Notes: a model not told the origin generated them from the letters alone. A DNA stretch of 64,000 nt from CALVGQ01 sp964369385 (GCA_964369385.1 CAYJEY010000005.1:61460-125459), one strand, 5' to 3'. Counted from the first letter of the stretch, positions 43,026 to 52,789 are shown. A program made the numbers and translations.

Positions 43026-46000
43026 ATGAATGCTATAGCACACGAACTAGCCCGCTCAATCAAAGAGGGTAAATGGGTATACATAGAATACAACAATCGC
43101 AATGAAGCTAAAACTTCATACTTTTGGATTGCTATACTCGATGTTTTAGTTCCACAAAAAAAGCTTGTAGTGCATATGTTTAATCAAGAGAAAAGTCTAC
43201 AAGTTTTAGATGGTGTGCTTTATTTCGATCAAATTTCTAAAGCAGAAATTATTGAAGGAAGTACATGTGATATCCAAGAGAATCTAATTCATAAAATCAT
43301 TGATCAGCCCTTAGATTACCAATTCTTACAATACAGTGGTATTAATGATCGAATTCTTCAGTATTACTGCGAATGTTTTCAAAAAGATAAAGATGGAATC
43401 ATTCAAAAATATAATCTTGTCAAAGGAATAGATCAACAGATTTTAGATGGAACTGAATTTGAATTATCTAATAAACAATATGAAGAGTTTGTGTTTAATC
43501 TAAAACAACATCTAAAAGTAAAGCAAAAAAAACATAAACCAGAAATTATTAAAATGGCCATTAATGTACTGGCGATTACATCTAATCGTGGTTTATTTCC
43601 AATTGTCTATCGCGACTTGTTACTCGACATCAAGAAACAAACACTCGTCGTTAGTGATGACTTACAATTCAATTTGAAAATCATGGCCCAAGATGAAAAT
43701 CTTGCCTTTGACTTAGCTCGCTATATTGATGGTGACTTACGAATGTTCATGCAAAATTTTAATGAACAAAAAGAAGTCTATATCGAAGAAATGAACACCA
43801 ACCGTAAACGTGGCGAGATGATTGATGAATTACCTTATGTATTTAAAATGCATATTCCTGTAGCATTCAATATTAAACTAGAATATGCACGCATAAAAGA
43901 GCACTTTTATCATGATACACTTACAGGTCCTTTACGTTCTTTCTTTGGTTTAAATGAAAAAGAGCGCAAACGCAAATCAAAGCACTTGTTTGTGAATACA
44001 AATCAAATCAATATGGATCAACTCCGTGTTTTGCACAGTGCACTAAATCAAGATGTAACTTATGTGCAAGGTCCGCCTGGTACGGGGAAAACTGCTACTA
44101 TCTTAAATGTGATCACTTCCTGCTTGTTTAATGATATGAGTACTCTTATTGTTTCCAACAACAATGAAGCAATCAACAATATTCAAAGGAAATGCGAAAG
44201 TTTTGTACACCATGGAATTCTCGTCCCTTTCCCAATACTTCGCTTAGGCTCAAACCAAAGCATACAAACAACACTACAAAAAATAAATCTTCACCTCAGT
44301 TACTATGAAAGTTTAGCATTTCAATTTGACGACAAAGAACTCAAAAGACTAGAGAAATACTTTATTAACCAATTAACTCCTTTACAAAAAGCAATTACAA
44401 AGTATGAGGAAAGTAGCGAGGTTGTTGAACAAATTGAATCACTAGATGAAGTCATAAAGACAATCACTAGTGAATCAGCTATCGATGAGATTTCAAAAAA
44501 TATGGCCATTTTAGGTATCCGTTCTCAAATGGATCAGTTAAAAAAGAGATTAAGTCATGCTGTTGAGCAAGATGTTTTAGATAAATATGATTTTGATCCA
44601 GAGAAAGTCATGAGTTACTTATTTCAAAAATCACTCTCATACCTTCATCGTCTATTTAGTGAAGATGCACAACCCCTGCTTGGTATTCTTCATATTCGTG
44701 ATGAAATAGAACGCCTTCAAAGTTTTCGTAGTCTATTGAATGATCAGCAAGGAATCAAAATAATCCTCTCCTGTTTTCCAATGATTATTTCTACTAATGT
44801 ATCCTGCGTTAAACTAAATACTGCAGATCCTCATTTTGACTTATTAATTATGGATGAAGCATCCCAATGTAATAATGCAGTTGCTTTGTTGGCGGTTGCT
44901 AGAGCTAAAAGAGCACTTTTTGTAGGAGACCAAAATCAACTTCAACCTGTGATTGTATTGACTCCTGAACAAAATGCTCTACTCATGAAAAATTATGATA
45001 TTCCCTCAGCCTATGACTACAAGCATAACTCAATTTTAAGTAGCTTACTTAAAATTGATACACTATCTAAATTTATATTGCTTCGCGAGCATTATCGTTG
45101 TAATCATAAGATTATAGATTTTTCGAACCAAAAGTACTACGGTGGTGAATTAAAACTTAAATCTACACTACAAAATGTTGACGCCTTAAAATTGATTGAA
45201 GTATCTAGCTCCTCACACAATCAAAAGAACACAAGCATGGAGGAAGTAGAAGTTCTTTTGCAAGAAATTAAATTAAGTGAAACAGAGGATGTGGCTGTAA
45301 TCACTCCATTTCGTCGTCAGGCCGATCTAATTGAGCGAGTATTACATGAAGCTCATTTAGACCATGTCAAAGTCGGTACTGTACATACATTCCAAGGTGA
45401 TGAAAAAACTAAAATTATTCTATGTAGTGGGATTTCTCAAAACACTCAGTATGGTACTTTTGAATGGCTCAAAAATAACCAAGAACTCATCAATGTAGCA
45501 ACAACACGTGCTCGTGAACAACTCGTACTAATATGCGATAGCGAACGCGTCGATGAGTTGAGTAGAGATGAGTCGAATGATTTCCAAGACTTAGTTCATT
45601 ACATTAAGAAAGATGGAGAAGTCCAGATTGCTTCAAAAGAAAATGAACTCTTTGATTCCAAAGTAAAAAACTTTAAGTACTACAATACATTTGCAGAGGA
45701 AGAATTCCTTAAAACTATGCTTCACTTAAAAAGTGTTTATGGTCGAATCAAAGTTGTTTCAAAAGTCAAAGTTTCTGATGTCTTAGAGTTAGATTATGAT
45801 GATCATGAACTTTTCACTTATGGTAATCAAGCCCATTTTGATTTTGTAATCTATAATTTAGCTAAACAGCCTTTATGTGCTATTGAAGTTATGGGAATTG
45901 AACATTTCAGTGATGAACTCGTAAAGAGAAGAGACGAGAAAAAAGCAGCAATTGCCAAAAAACATAATATATCTCTTGTCAGTATTCGAAATGACTATGT

Positions 46001-46049
46001 TCGTCGCTATAGTTTCATCAAACAAACAATTATGAAAGCATTAAAATAA
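43026..46049 (+). CDS. Superfamily I helicase with C-terminal DUF2726-like nuclease domain
   Basis: This 1007-residue protein has a Upf1/DNA2-like helicase core: Walker A GPPGTGKT (about 349-356), Walker B LIMDEASQ near 607, GDQNQLQPV, and the C-terminal motifs VGTVHTFQGDE and VATTRAREQLVLI. Residues about 890-1007 (HFDFVIYNLAKQPLCAIEVMG) look like DUF2726, a PD-(D/E)XK-type nuclease domain. The first 60 residues form a beta-rich region (GKWVYIEYNNRNEAK) of WYL-like character. DNA repair or nucleic-acid processing is likely; a defence role cannot be excluded. It follows the PBP gene with its own ribosome site. Confidence 0.88.
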   Translation: MNAIAHELARSIKEGKWVYIEYNNRNEAKTSYFWIAILDVLVPQKKLVVHMFNQEKSLQVLDGVLYFDQISKAEIIEGSTCDIQENLIHKIIDQPLDYQFLQYSGINDRILQYYCECFQKDKDGIIQKYNLVKGIDQQILDGTEFELSNKQYEEFVFNLKQHLKVKQKKHKPEIIKMAINVLAITSNRGLFPIVYRDLLLDIKKQTLVVSDDLQFNLKIMAQDENLAFDLARYIDGDLRMFMQNFNEQKEVYIEEMNTNRKRGEMIDELPYVFKMHIPVAFNIKLEYARIKEHFYHDTLTGPLRSFFGLNEKERKRKSKHLFVNTNQINMDQLRVLHSALNQDVTYVQGPPGTGKTATILNVITSCLFNDMSTLIVSNNNEAINNIQRKCESFVHHGILVPFPILRLGSNQSIQTTLQKINLHLSYYESLAFQFDDKELKRLEKYFINQLTPLQKAITKYEESSEVVEQIESLDEVIKTITSESAIDEISKNMAILGIRSQMDQLKKRLSHAVEQDVLDKYDFDPEKVMSYLFQKSLSYLHRLFSEDAQPLLGILHIRDEIERLQSFRSLLNDQQGIKIILSCFPMIISTNVSCVKLNTADPHFDLLIMDEASQCNNAVALLAVARAKRALFVGDQNQLQPVIVLTPEQNALLMKNYDIPSAYDYKHNSILSSLLKIDTLSKFILLREHYRCNHKIIDFSNQKYYGGELKLKSTLQNVDALKLIEVSSSSHNQKNTSMEEVEVLLQEIKLSETEDVAVITPFRRQADLIERVLHEAHLDHVKVGTVHTFQGDEKTKIILCSGISQNTQYGTFEWLKNNQELINVATTRAREQLVLICDSERVDELSRDESNDFQDLVHYIKKDGEVQIASKENELFDSKVKNFKYYNTFAEEEFLKTMLHLKSVYGRIKVVSKVKVSDVLELDYDDHELFTYGNQAHFDFVIYNLAKQPLCAIEVMGIEHFSDELVKRRDEKKAAIAKKHNISLVSIRNDYVRRYSFIKQTIMKALK

Positions 46050-46074
46050 CCCGCAAAAATTTGCGGGTTATTTC
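46046..46074. terminator. Convergent terminator after the helicase gene
   Basis: AATAACCCGCAAA and TTTGCGGGTTATT form a near-perfect stem with A/T-rich flanks. It serves the helicase on the plus strand and the Ntn hydrolase on the minus strand. Confidence 0.88.
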
Positions 46075-47124
46075 TTAGTCTAATGAATACTCGTATATTG
46101 TATCAAAGTTATTGTTGATAGCGATTTGTACAGTCTTGTTTGTATTATTATATACAGCAGACCACTGTGTAGTTGAGTCACCATCTGTTTGACTAACTGC
46201 TTTCAACAAGTCCATCGCTTCATCTTCATTCATAATTCCATCTTTTTCATTGATTGTTGTTTCTAATACCTCATAGCGGTCATGTCCTTTTCCGAATCCA
46301 TATACTTCTTCTGTGATTAAGAAGTTTGTAAGATATTGATGTTCTCCTTCATTTTTGCGGATAACACTTATTTCATTATCTACGTACTCAATTACGGCAC
46401 TATTCCCGTTTGAATCTACCACTTGGAAGTGATAAGAAGCATTTGCTGATGCATGCATATCATATGCTTCAAAAAGCGCAATAGCTTCTTCAACATTTGC
46501 CGCTTTATCTAATACTAATCGCATCATTGATGTTGTCGTTAAGTCTGGTTTATCACTAACTTGATTCGTTGCTTCGTCTTTAATCAATAAAACACCAATG
46601 CTCAAGCCTGCCTCATTCATGCCATCCATCATAGCATAAGGCGCAGCAAGTGACATCGCTTTTTGCATGAGTGTTAAATCACCTTGGTTCGCTTCTACCC
46701 CAATTACATTGGCATTCGCAATTGCAATCGATTTGTAGCCATCTTCAGGCTCAGTAAATACGACCATTGATGGTACTGGATCTAAATCATAGTTTCGTGC
46801 AAATATCCACTCCCCTTGTTCATTTTTCACTTGAAATGTACTACATCCAAAATCAGGCACATTAAATTCAAGTGGTAATCCATTTAAGATTTCTCCAATT
46901 AAAAACCCTGTAAGTTCTGAGTCAGTGCTTGCACCCCCAGCTGCCACCAGTTCATCTAATACATAATCATTTTGAACATGAATCTCGTATAATCCATAGT
47001 CATCTATTTGTTTAATTGATAGGATTGTCGCAATTTCTTCACGAAACATAAATCCTAAGGCAGCTACCACTACTACAACTAGAGCTACAATTGCAAGTAA
47101 TATTCTTGTTACTATTTTTTTCAT
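46075..47124 (-). CDS. Membrane-anchored Ntn hydrolase of the choloylglycine hydrolase/C45 type
   Basis: This 349-residue protein has one N-terminal membrane helix (ILLAIVALVVVVVAALGFMF). The conserved core begins at Cys94 (FGCSTFQVK), followed by Arg110 and Asp113 (FARNYDLD). The spacing +16 and +19 matches Cys2/Arg18/Asp21 of choloylglycine hydrolase. Because Cys must become N-terminal, residues 1-93 are probably a cleaved or retained pro-segment, as in acid ceramidase/NAAA relatives. The substrate could be an N-acyl amide or beta-lactam-like amide; bile-salt activity is possible but not shown. Confidence 0.8.
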   Translation of the reverse strand: MKKIVTRILLAIVALVVVVVAALGFMFREEIATILSIKQIDDYGLYEIHVQNDYVLDELVAAGGASTDSELTGFLIGEILNGLPLEFNVPDFGCSTFQVKNEQGEWIFARNYDLDPVPSMVVFTEPEDGYKSIAIANANVIGVEANQGDLTLMQKAMSLAAPYAMMDGMNEAGLSIGVLLIKDEATNQVSDKPDLTTTSMMRLVLDKAANVEEAIALFEAYDMHASANASYHFQVVDSNGNSAVIEYVDNEISVIRKNEGEHQYLTNFLITEEVYGFGKGHDRYEVLETTINEKDGIMNEDEAMDLLKAVSQTDGDSTTQWSAVYNNTNKTVQIAINNNFDTIYEYSLD

Positions 47125-47212
47125 TTCAATTCTCCCTTTGTATAATACTTGTGTATTATATCAAGTTCTTTTCCATTTGAAAAGATTTGATTATCAAAAT
47201 ATCACATGTAAT

Positions 47213-47245
47213 AAGTGCCCAGATAATTTGATTATCTAGGTACTT
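47213..47245 (-). terminator. Hairpin after gdhA
   Basis: Two 15-base arms (AAGTGCCCAGATAAT and ATTATCTAGGTACTT) pair with two imperfect positions around a three-base loop. No strong T tract follows, so termination is likely but may be Rho-dependent or leaky. Confidence 0.5.
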
Positions 47246-47253
47246 GATTTATA

Positions 47254-48591
47254 TTAATAATTTCCCATTGAAATCATAGCTTCAACGACTTTTTTCATAC
47301 CTGCAATATTTGCAGCTGCAACATAATTTGTAGTAGATAGTTGATATTCATCCATAACCATTATACATTGATTGTGGATTTCTTTCATAATGTTACGTAA
47401 TCGCTCATCCACTTCCTCAAATGTCCATGATAAGCGAAGTGAGTTTTGACTCATTTCTAAAGCACTCGTGGCTACACCACCAGCATTCGCTGCTTTTGCC
47501 GGTCCAAATAAAATATTTGAATTTAGATAGTAGGCTACTGCTTCATTATCACTAGGCATGTTTGCACCTTCTGCTACAAGCATACAACCGTTTTTGATAA
47601 TGCGTTTTGCACGAGTTAAGTTAATTTCATTTTGTGTTCCACAAGGTAATACAACATCACAAGGAATATCTGCATCAAATAGTGATCCCTCAAAATATTG
47701 ACCACTTCCTGCTTTCTCAACATAAGTACTAAGGGAACCACGTTCCACTTCTTTAATTTGTTTAACTACTTCAAGTTTTAAATCTTCATCAATAATGTAC
47801 CCCTTAGAGTCACTCATGGCAATGACATTCATTCCTACTTCACGAGCTTTTTGGGCAGCATAGATTGCTACATTTCCACTCCCTGAAACAAGAGTACGCT
47901 TTCCTTGAGGATTAATATTGTGATGTTTCATCATTTCTACGCAGAAATATACGAGTCCATACCCTGTTGCTTCTGTGCGTGCTAGACTTCCACCATAGCC
48001 AATCCCTTTTCCAGTGATAACACCACGCTCACTTACTGCTTTTAAACGACGATATTGTCCATATAAATAACCGATTTCACGTCCACCAACACCCATATCT
48101 CCTGCTGGTACATCTACATCTGGTCCAATATGACGGTACAACTCACTCATAAAGCTTTGGCAGAAGTTCATGATTTCTTGATCTGATTTTCCTTTTGGAT
48201 CAAAATCACTACCTCCTTTTCCTCCACCTATGGGTAGTGTAGTTAAAGCGTTTTTAAATATCTGTTCGAAGGCTAGAAACTTCATTATTCCCAAGTTAAC
48301 ACTTGGGTGGAAACGTAATCCGCCCTTATATGGTCCAAGCACATTACTAAATTGAACACGATATCCTCGATTAACATGAACAACTCCTTGATCATCTAAC
48401 CAAGGAACTTTAAAACTTATTACTCTTTCTGGCTCTACCAATCGTTCTAATATAGCCTTTTTTTCAAATTCTGGATGAGCATCAATGTATTCTTTTACTG
48501 ATAAAAGAACTTCTTCTACCGCTTGAATGAACTCTGGTAATGCTGCATCTTTTTGCCTTAAATCACTTATTACTCTTTCAATATAATTCAT
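47254..48591 (-). CDS. gdhA: Glutamate dehydrogenase (NADP-type)
   Basis: This 445-residue hexameric-type enzyme interconverts 2-oxoglutarate plus ammonia and glutamate. The active-site region YKGGLRFHPSVNLG, the catalytic stretch LPIGGGKGGSDFDPKGKSD, PAGDMGVGGREIGYL and the dinucleotide fold LVSGSGNVAIYAAQK are all present. Serine after GSGNVA and overall similarity to bacterial GdhA suggest NADPH use. It has AGGAGG before the ATG and an extended -10 promoter. It is monocistronic. Confidence 0.96.
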   Translation of the reverse strand: MNYIERVISDLRQKDAALPEFIQAVEEVLLSVKEYIDAHPEFEKKAILERLVEPERVISFKVPWLDDQGVVHVNRGYRVQFSNVLGPYKGGLRFHPSVNLGIMKFLAFEQIFKNALTTLPIGGGKGGSDFDPKGKSDQEIMNFCQSFMSELYRHIGPDVDVPAGDMGVGGREIGYLYGQYRRLKAVSERGVITGKGIGYGGSLARTEATGYGLVYFCVEMMKHHNINPQGKRTLVSGSGNVAIYAAQKAREVGMNVIAMSDSKGYIIDEDLKLEVVKQIKEVERGSLSTYVEKAGSGQYFEGSLFDADIPCDVVLPCGTQNEINLTRAKRIIKNGCMLVAEGANMPSDNEAVAYYLNSNILFGPAKAANAGGVATSALEMSQNSLRLSWTFEEVDERLRNIMKEIHNQCIMVMDEYQLSTTNYVAAANIAGMKKVVEAMISMGNY

Positions 48592-48619
48592 GGTGCCTCC
48601 TTTATTTTTCTATGTCTAC

Positions 48620-48628
48620 ATTCTAGCA
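48620..48628 (-). promoter_or_regulatory. Extended -10 promoter for gdhA
   Basis: The minus strand reads TGCTAGAAT 29 bases before the start codon, an extended -10 with no clear -35. Confidence 0.45.
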
Positions 48629-48658
48629 TAATTTCATACAATAAAATAAGGTGATTTC

Positions 48659-48820
48659 ATGCAAGAAAACAAACTACTTATTTATCTTTTTCTAGTGTTT
48701 CTCATCTGTGCATCTTTCTCGCAGATGGCACTAACCTTTGCTTCTTTTTTCACAATTTTGTCTTTATTATCAATTGTTTATTTAATGATTGTCGCCCTTT
48801 TTTTGATTTTTCGTAAATAG
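48659..48820 (+). CDS. 53-residue two-helix membrane protein
   Basis: An AAGGTG site precedes the ATG at 48659. The product (MQENKLLIYLFLVFLICASF and onward) has two hydrophobic helices joined by SQMALTF and ends FRK. A TACAAT-like -10 lies about 20 bases upstream. The last 39 bases overlap, tail to tail, the HD-hydrolase gene. No family is recognised. The ribosome site and clean topology argue for a real small membrane protein, but composition alone could mislead. Confidence 0.5.
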   Translation: MQENKLLIYLFLVFLICASFSQMALTFASFFTILSLLSIVYLMIVALFLIFRK

Positions 48821-50032
48821 CTCTTTAGGATAATATAGTTTAGCATCCTGAATTGCCTTTCCTTTTATTAAGGCCTCTACAATAACTGAAGCCTCCGACA
48901 ATTCTACAATCTCACCCAACGCTGTTAGTATATGAATAAATGATTTGCTCTGACCTTTATAAGGTGTATATGGTCTTTGTCGAGCTGCGTCTTGCAACAA
49001 GTAATATTTAATATGATAGCCATAATCTTCTAGTGATGTACGATAAAACTCCACTTGTGTTTCTGAAATAATATCTTCAAAAGTAAACAAGCGTCGATTC
49101 GCTATACGTTGAGACAAATCGCAAAGAATTTCATCACGACATGATTGAAACTGGGCAACTCCATAATCAAAGCAGGGCTCATCCATTTTAAAATGATCTT
49201 CAATTGAAAAAGGTTGTTGCATCACAAGTGGATGAAATGGTGGGAATATATCTAAGATTGTCGGGTCTTCTTTTGCCACATCTTTTAATCTCATAAAAAA
49301 GCTTTGCAACATCATTTCATAACTTCTAGCAGTGGGGTGATAATATACTTGCCAGTACATATGATAGCGAGCCATAATATAATCTTCCACACTGTGAATC
49401 CCACTATACTTTACGACAAGTGTGTTCTCTTTTATGCGCATTGTACGAAGTACACGCTGAATATCAAAACCTCCATATGTTGTTCCTGTGAAGTAGGCAT
49501 CACGCAACAAATAGTCCATACGGTCTGCATCTAATTGGCCACTGATGATACTTGTAAGTAGTGGATTAGGGTGATTTCCCTCTATAATTTGTGCTACTTG
49601 ATCACTTAATCCTGCTGAGCAATCTTCCAAAACTTGATGGATCTCAGATGACTCTTTTAATATGCGAGTTGTCATTTCCTCATGATGAAAGTGGGCAATG
49701 GCTTCAAAAGAATGAGAATATGGTCCATGTCCTAAATCATGCAATAGTCCAGCTAACATCACGCTTACTTTTTCAACCTCACTTAAAGCAGAGGCAATGC
49801 TATCATTCTCTTCTACCATTTTACGCACAATCTCATACACACCTAATGAATGCGCAAAACGGCTATGTTCTGCTGTGTGATACACTTGATATGCCCCACC
49901 TAACTGTCTTATCCTTCTTAATCGTTGAAATTCTTTTGCATTAATGCAATCCCAAACAACTTTTAACTTTACACGAATATAACCGTGCACCGGATCACGC
50001 AATACTTTCACTTCATCACATTGTTGAAACAT
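48782..50032 (-). CDS. HD-superfamily phosphohydrolase (YwfO-like)
   Basis: This 416-residue enzyme has the HD metal motif in HTAEHSRFAHSLGVYEI and LLHDLGHGPYSHSFE, then DADRMDYLLRDAYFTG. These features match YwfO/dGTPase-like hydrolases of dNTPs. The opening VLRDPVHGYIRV is typical of this subfamily. It lies 20 bases downstream of the carboxypeptidase gene in the same direction. Confidence 0.9.
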   Translation of the reverse strand: MFQQCDEVKVLRDPVHGYIRVKLKVVWDCINAKEFQRLRRIRQLGGAYQVYHTAEHSRFAHSLGVYEIVRKMVEENDSIASALSEVEKVSVMLAGLLHDLGHGPYSHSFEAIAHFHHEEMTTRILKESSEIHQVLEDCSAGLSDQVAQIIEGNHPNPLLTSIISGQLDADRMDYLLRDAYFTGTTYGGFDIQRVLRTMRIKENTLVVKYSGIHSVEDYIMARYHMYWQVYYHPTARSYEMMLQSFFMRLKDVAKEDPTILDIFPPFHPLVMQQPFSIEDHFKMDEPCFDYGVAQFQSCRDEILCDLSQRIANRRLFTFEDIISETQVEFYRTSLEDYGYHIKYYLLQDAARQRPYTPYKGQSKSFIHILTALGEIVELSEASVIVEALIKGKAIQDAKLYYPKELFTKNQKKGDNH

Positions 50033-50051
50033 GTCCTCACCTATCTTTCAA

Positions 50052-51536
50052 TTATAAATTATACAATTCAGTATATTTCTTAGTTAAGTATTCGATGTAA
50101 TATTTCGCATCAAATTTTTCGCTTGTCATTTTCAATAAAAGTTCATCCGTATTATAACACTTTCCATATTGATACACATGGTCACATAAATAGGCATAGA
50201 TTGCTTGATAATCTTGAGCTTGAATTAATTCTGGCAATTTGATGGTTTTTGTCAAATGATAGGCTTGTTGTGCTGCAATTGCACTTCCTAGTGCATAACC
50301 CGGGAAATACCCAATCAAACCTACTGACCAGTGCATATCCTGAAGAACTCCCAGTTGATTTGACACAACTTGAACTCCCAAATATTGTTGCATTAGTTGA
50401 TTCCAATACTTTGGAAGTTCGCTAATCGCGAAATCTTCATCCATGATCGCTTTTTCTATTTCATAACGTAACATAATATGTAGACAATAAGTTAATTCAT
50501 CCGCCTCAATACGAATTTCTCCTGCTTGGACAACATTGAGTGCGCGATAAAATGTTTCAACATCAACATCACTAAGTTGTTTCATAAACTTTTGCTGAAG
50601 ATAAGGATATTCTTGTCTCCAAAAATCAAGTGATCTACCTATCATATTTTCATAAAAACGTGATTGTCCTTCATGCATTTGTGCTGATGTACCAGTTGCC
50701 AATGGCGTCTTATTGTAATTTGGATTTATTCCCATCTCATATAAAGCATGCCCCGCTTCGTGCATTCCCGACGATATTGAACTTAAATTATCCGCATAGA
50801 AGTGATTTGTGAAACGCACATCATATGTACTAAACGAAGTAGTAAAAGGATGTTCACTCTTCGCTACATCACCACGATTAAAGTCAAACCCAAGTCGACC
50901 AACAAGCTCCCTTACATATTCTTCTTGAATAGCAATTGGAAATTCTTGTCTCATGCACTGATCATCGATTTTATCAGCATTTCTTACTCGTTCTAGCAAA
51001 GGCACAATCGCCTGTTTTAACTCAGCAAAAAAAGTATTTAAAATAGTTGAAGTAAAACCATCGAGCTCTCTTTTGAGTAAATAATCATAACGACTCTCTT
51101 CTGGTTTTTTATTCAAGTCAGCAATTTCTTTCTTATATTTAATAACTTCTTCTAAATAAGGTACAAATGAATCCCAATCATCTTGATGTTTCAAAGATGG
51201 CCAAATAGAAGAAGCATCATTACATGCTTTTTGATATTTCATACTTAATTCAATAGGTACAAGATTTTGTTCTTTGATCTCTTTTACCCATTCCTCCACC
51301 ATTTTTTTCTCTTCAAAACTCAACTCTGAATCTGATTCGAGCTCATGAATTACCTCCTGATATTCTATCGAGTTAATCATTTCTATTAGTTCGCGAGTTA
51401 ACCACTGCATTGACTCCATTTGTTTAGCAACACCTTCTTGTAACCCCACTGTACTACTATCCAGTGACAACATGCCGATAGCGTGTTGTAAGGCACTTCT
51501 TTTATCTAAATATGGTCTAATTTTCTCTAAGTTCAT
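50052..51536 (-). CDS. M32-family carboxypeptidase (Taq type)
   Basis: This 494-residue zinc carboxypeptidase has the HExxH site as HEAGH near residue 255 (SSGMHEAGHALYE), with further family motifs RFTNHFY, HEGQSRFYENMIGRS and IRIEADELTYCLHIMLRYEIE. These are diagnostic of M32. The ATG at 51534-51536 follows GGAGG at eight bases; the frame is open five codons further. It probably trims peptides in the cytoplasm. Confidence 0.95.
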   Translation of the reverse strand: MNLEKIRPYLDKRSALQHAIGMLSLDSSTVGLQEGVAKQMESMQWLTRELIEMINSIEYQEVIHELESDSELSFEEKKMVEEWVKEIKEQNLVPIELSMKYQKACNDASSIWPSLKHQDDWDSFVPYLEEVIKYKKEIADLNKKPEESRYDYLLKRELDGFTSTILNTFFAELKQAIVPLLERVRNADKIDDQCMRQEFPIAIQEEYVRELVGRLGFDFNRGDVAKSEHPFTTSFSTYDVRFTNHFYADNLSSISSGMHEAGHALYEMGINPNYNKTPLATGTSAQMHEGQSRFYENMIGRSLDFWRQEYPYLQQKFMKQLSDVDVETFYRALNVVQAGEIRIEADELTYCLHIMLRYEIEKAIMDEDFAISELPKYWNQLMQQYLGVQVVSNQLGVLQDMHWSVGLIGYFPGYALGSAIAAQQAYHLTKTIKLPELIQAQDYQAIYAYLCDHVYQYGKCYNTDELLLKMTSEKFDAKYYIEYLTKKYTELYNL

Positions 51537-51601
51537 TTTGATTTCCTCCATTATATTAAGTATATCATACTCTATTTAAAAGCTAGTGATTTTAGCTAAA
51601 T

Positions 51602-51630
51602 TTGATTTTTTATTCAATTTTTGCTATAAT
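51602..51630 (+). promoter_or_regulatory. Promoter of the envelope-protein pair
   Basis: TTGATT (51602-51607), a 17-base spacer, and TATAAT (51625-51630), 43 bases before the start codon. A short GTTC/GAAC hairpin lies in the leader. Confidence 0.7.
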
Positions 51631-51673
51631 ACATTTTGTTCGTTTTACAATGAACGGAATAAAGGAGAATATT

Positions 51674-52354
51674 ATGCGTAAAGTTATTCGTAACCTCTTT
51701 ATGTGTATTGCAATCTTGTTAGCGTTTGTGTGCACTTCTTCACTACTACTAGTACAAGAAATCGACTCTCTTGTCGTACCTCAACCTGCTAGTGACAACA
51801 CAACACCAACTGAATTTCTTCAGCCTGATTTATTGACATTTACTGAGTATGTGCCAGAGCACATTGATACTGAAAACCTAGCAGTAACCTTCAATACGAC
51901 ACCAGTTTCTGTGTGTAATACTTCAAGCACAAAAACTTATATGCCTTACACTGCAGTAACGAGTCCTTCATCTAAACAATATCAACTTATCCAGAATCAT
52001 TTAACAGTGGATGAGGAAACTGGTTTGCTATATGATGAGTATGGATTTATTGCAGTAGCTCTAGGAAGTTATTATGGAAATATTGGTGATCGTTTCTTAT
52101 TCGTACTTGATAACGGTACTATTTTACCAGTAATTAAAGCCGATGCAAAAAGTGATGCTCACACGATGAATGGATGTTCACATAGTGCAGATAGTTCAGT
52201 AATTGAATTTGTTATTGATACAAACCTTGCAGCAGAAGCTTTTGGAAGAGGTGGAAATGGTTTAGTTGCTCATGGCAACTTCAACAACATTGATATTTTT
52301 GAAGGAAGAATCGCAGAAGTAAAACAAGTCACAATCACTTATACAGAACAATAG
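51674..52354 (+). CDS. Exported protein of unknown function
   Basis: This 226-residue protein starts at the ATG after AAGGAG and has a single N-terminal membrane or signal segment (LFMCIAILLAFVCTSSLLLV). The C-terminal half (VALGSYYGNIGDRFLFVLDNGTILPVIKADAKSDAHT, then SSVIEFVID) is a compact beta domain. It recalls small extracellular domains seen beside cell-wall hydrolases in Firmicutes, possibly a double-psi barrel. No catalytic residues can be named. It is 12 bases upstream of the DUF4870-like gene. Confidence 0.75.
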   Translation: MRKVIRNLFMCIAILLAFVCTSSLLLVQEIDSLVVPQPASDNTTPTEFLQPDLLTFTEYVPEHIDTENLAVTFNTTPVSVCNTSSTKTYMPYTAVTSPSSKQYQLIQNHLTVDEETGLLYDEYGFIAVALGSYYGNIGDRFLFVLDNGTILPVIKADAKSDAHTMNGCSHSADSSVIEFVIDTNLAAEAFGRGGNGLVAHGNFNNIDIFEGRIAEVKQVTITYTEQ

Positions 52355-52366
52355 AGGAGAAATTCT

Positions 52367-52789
52367 ATGTCAAATCAAACTGTATCAGAACACAAATCAA
52401 TATTTAATTTAGCTGCGAAATGGGTAGTTATTGCTTTTACACTTGCTAATTTCGTATATTTTGGACCAACATTTTATGCCTATATTATTTTGTTTTGTGT
52501 AGTTTTGGTAGAAAAAGAAAGTCAATTTGTTCGCTTTTATGCGGTTCAGAATATGTTTTTCTTTGTAGTATTATTTTTATATCAACTTATCTTAATTTAT
52601 CTAACTAGTATGTTTAGCACATTAGAAATTGCAGTAATCATTTTAAATCTTGTTTATACTGCTGGATTAGTTATTTTAATGTTAATCATGTTTCTGATTT
52701 GTGTTAATGCTTACAATTGGAAAATGTGGAAGATTCCTCTAATTGGAAACTATACCCTCAAGTATATGGAAAGTAAAAAAAGAGCCTAA
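52367..52789 (+). CDS. DUF4870-like membrane protein
   Basis: This 140-residue protein has four membrane helices. The motif FVRFYAVQNMFFF after helix two and the layout match the DUF4870/Tic20-like group of small four-helix proteins. Function is unknown. It has AGAGGAG before the ATG and is co-transcribed with the exported protein before it. A terminator overlaps its stop codon. Confidence 0.7.
   Translation: MSNQTVSEHKSIFNLAAKWVVIAFTLANFVYFGPTFYAYIILFCVVLVEKESQFVRFYAVQNMFFFVVLFLYQLILIYLTSMFSTLEIAVIILNLVYTAGLVILMLIMFLICVNAYNWKMWKIPLIGNYTLKYMESKKRA

Noticed and set aside
49591..49944. 117-codon plus-strand frame opposite the HD hydrolase
   Set aside because: Antisense to the conserved HD motifs; no promoter or ribosome site.
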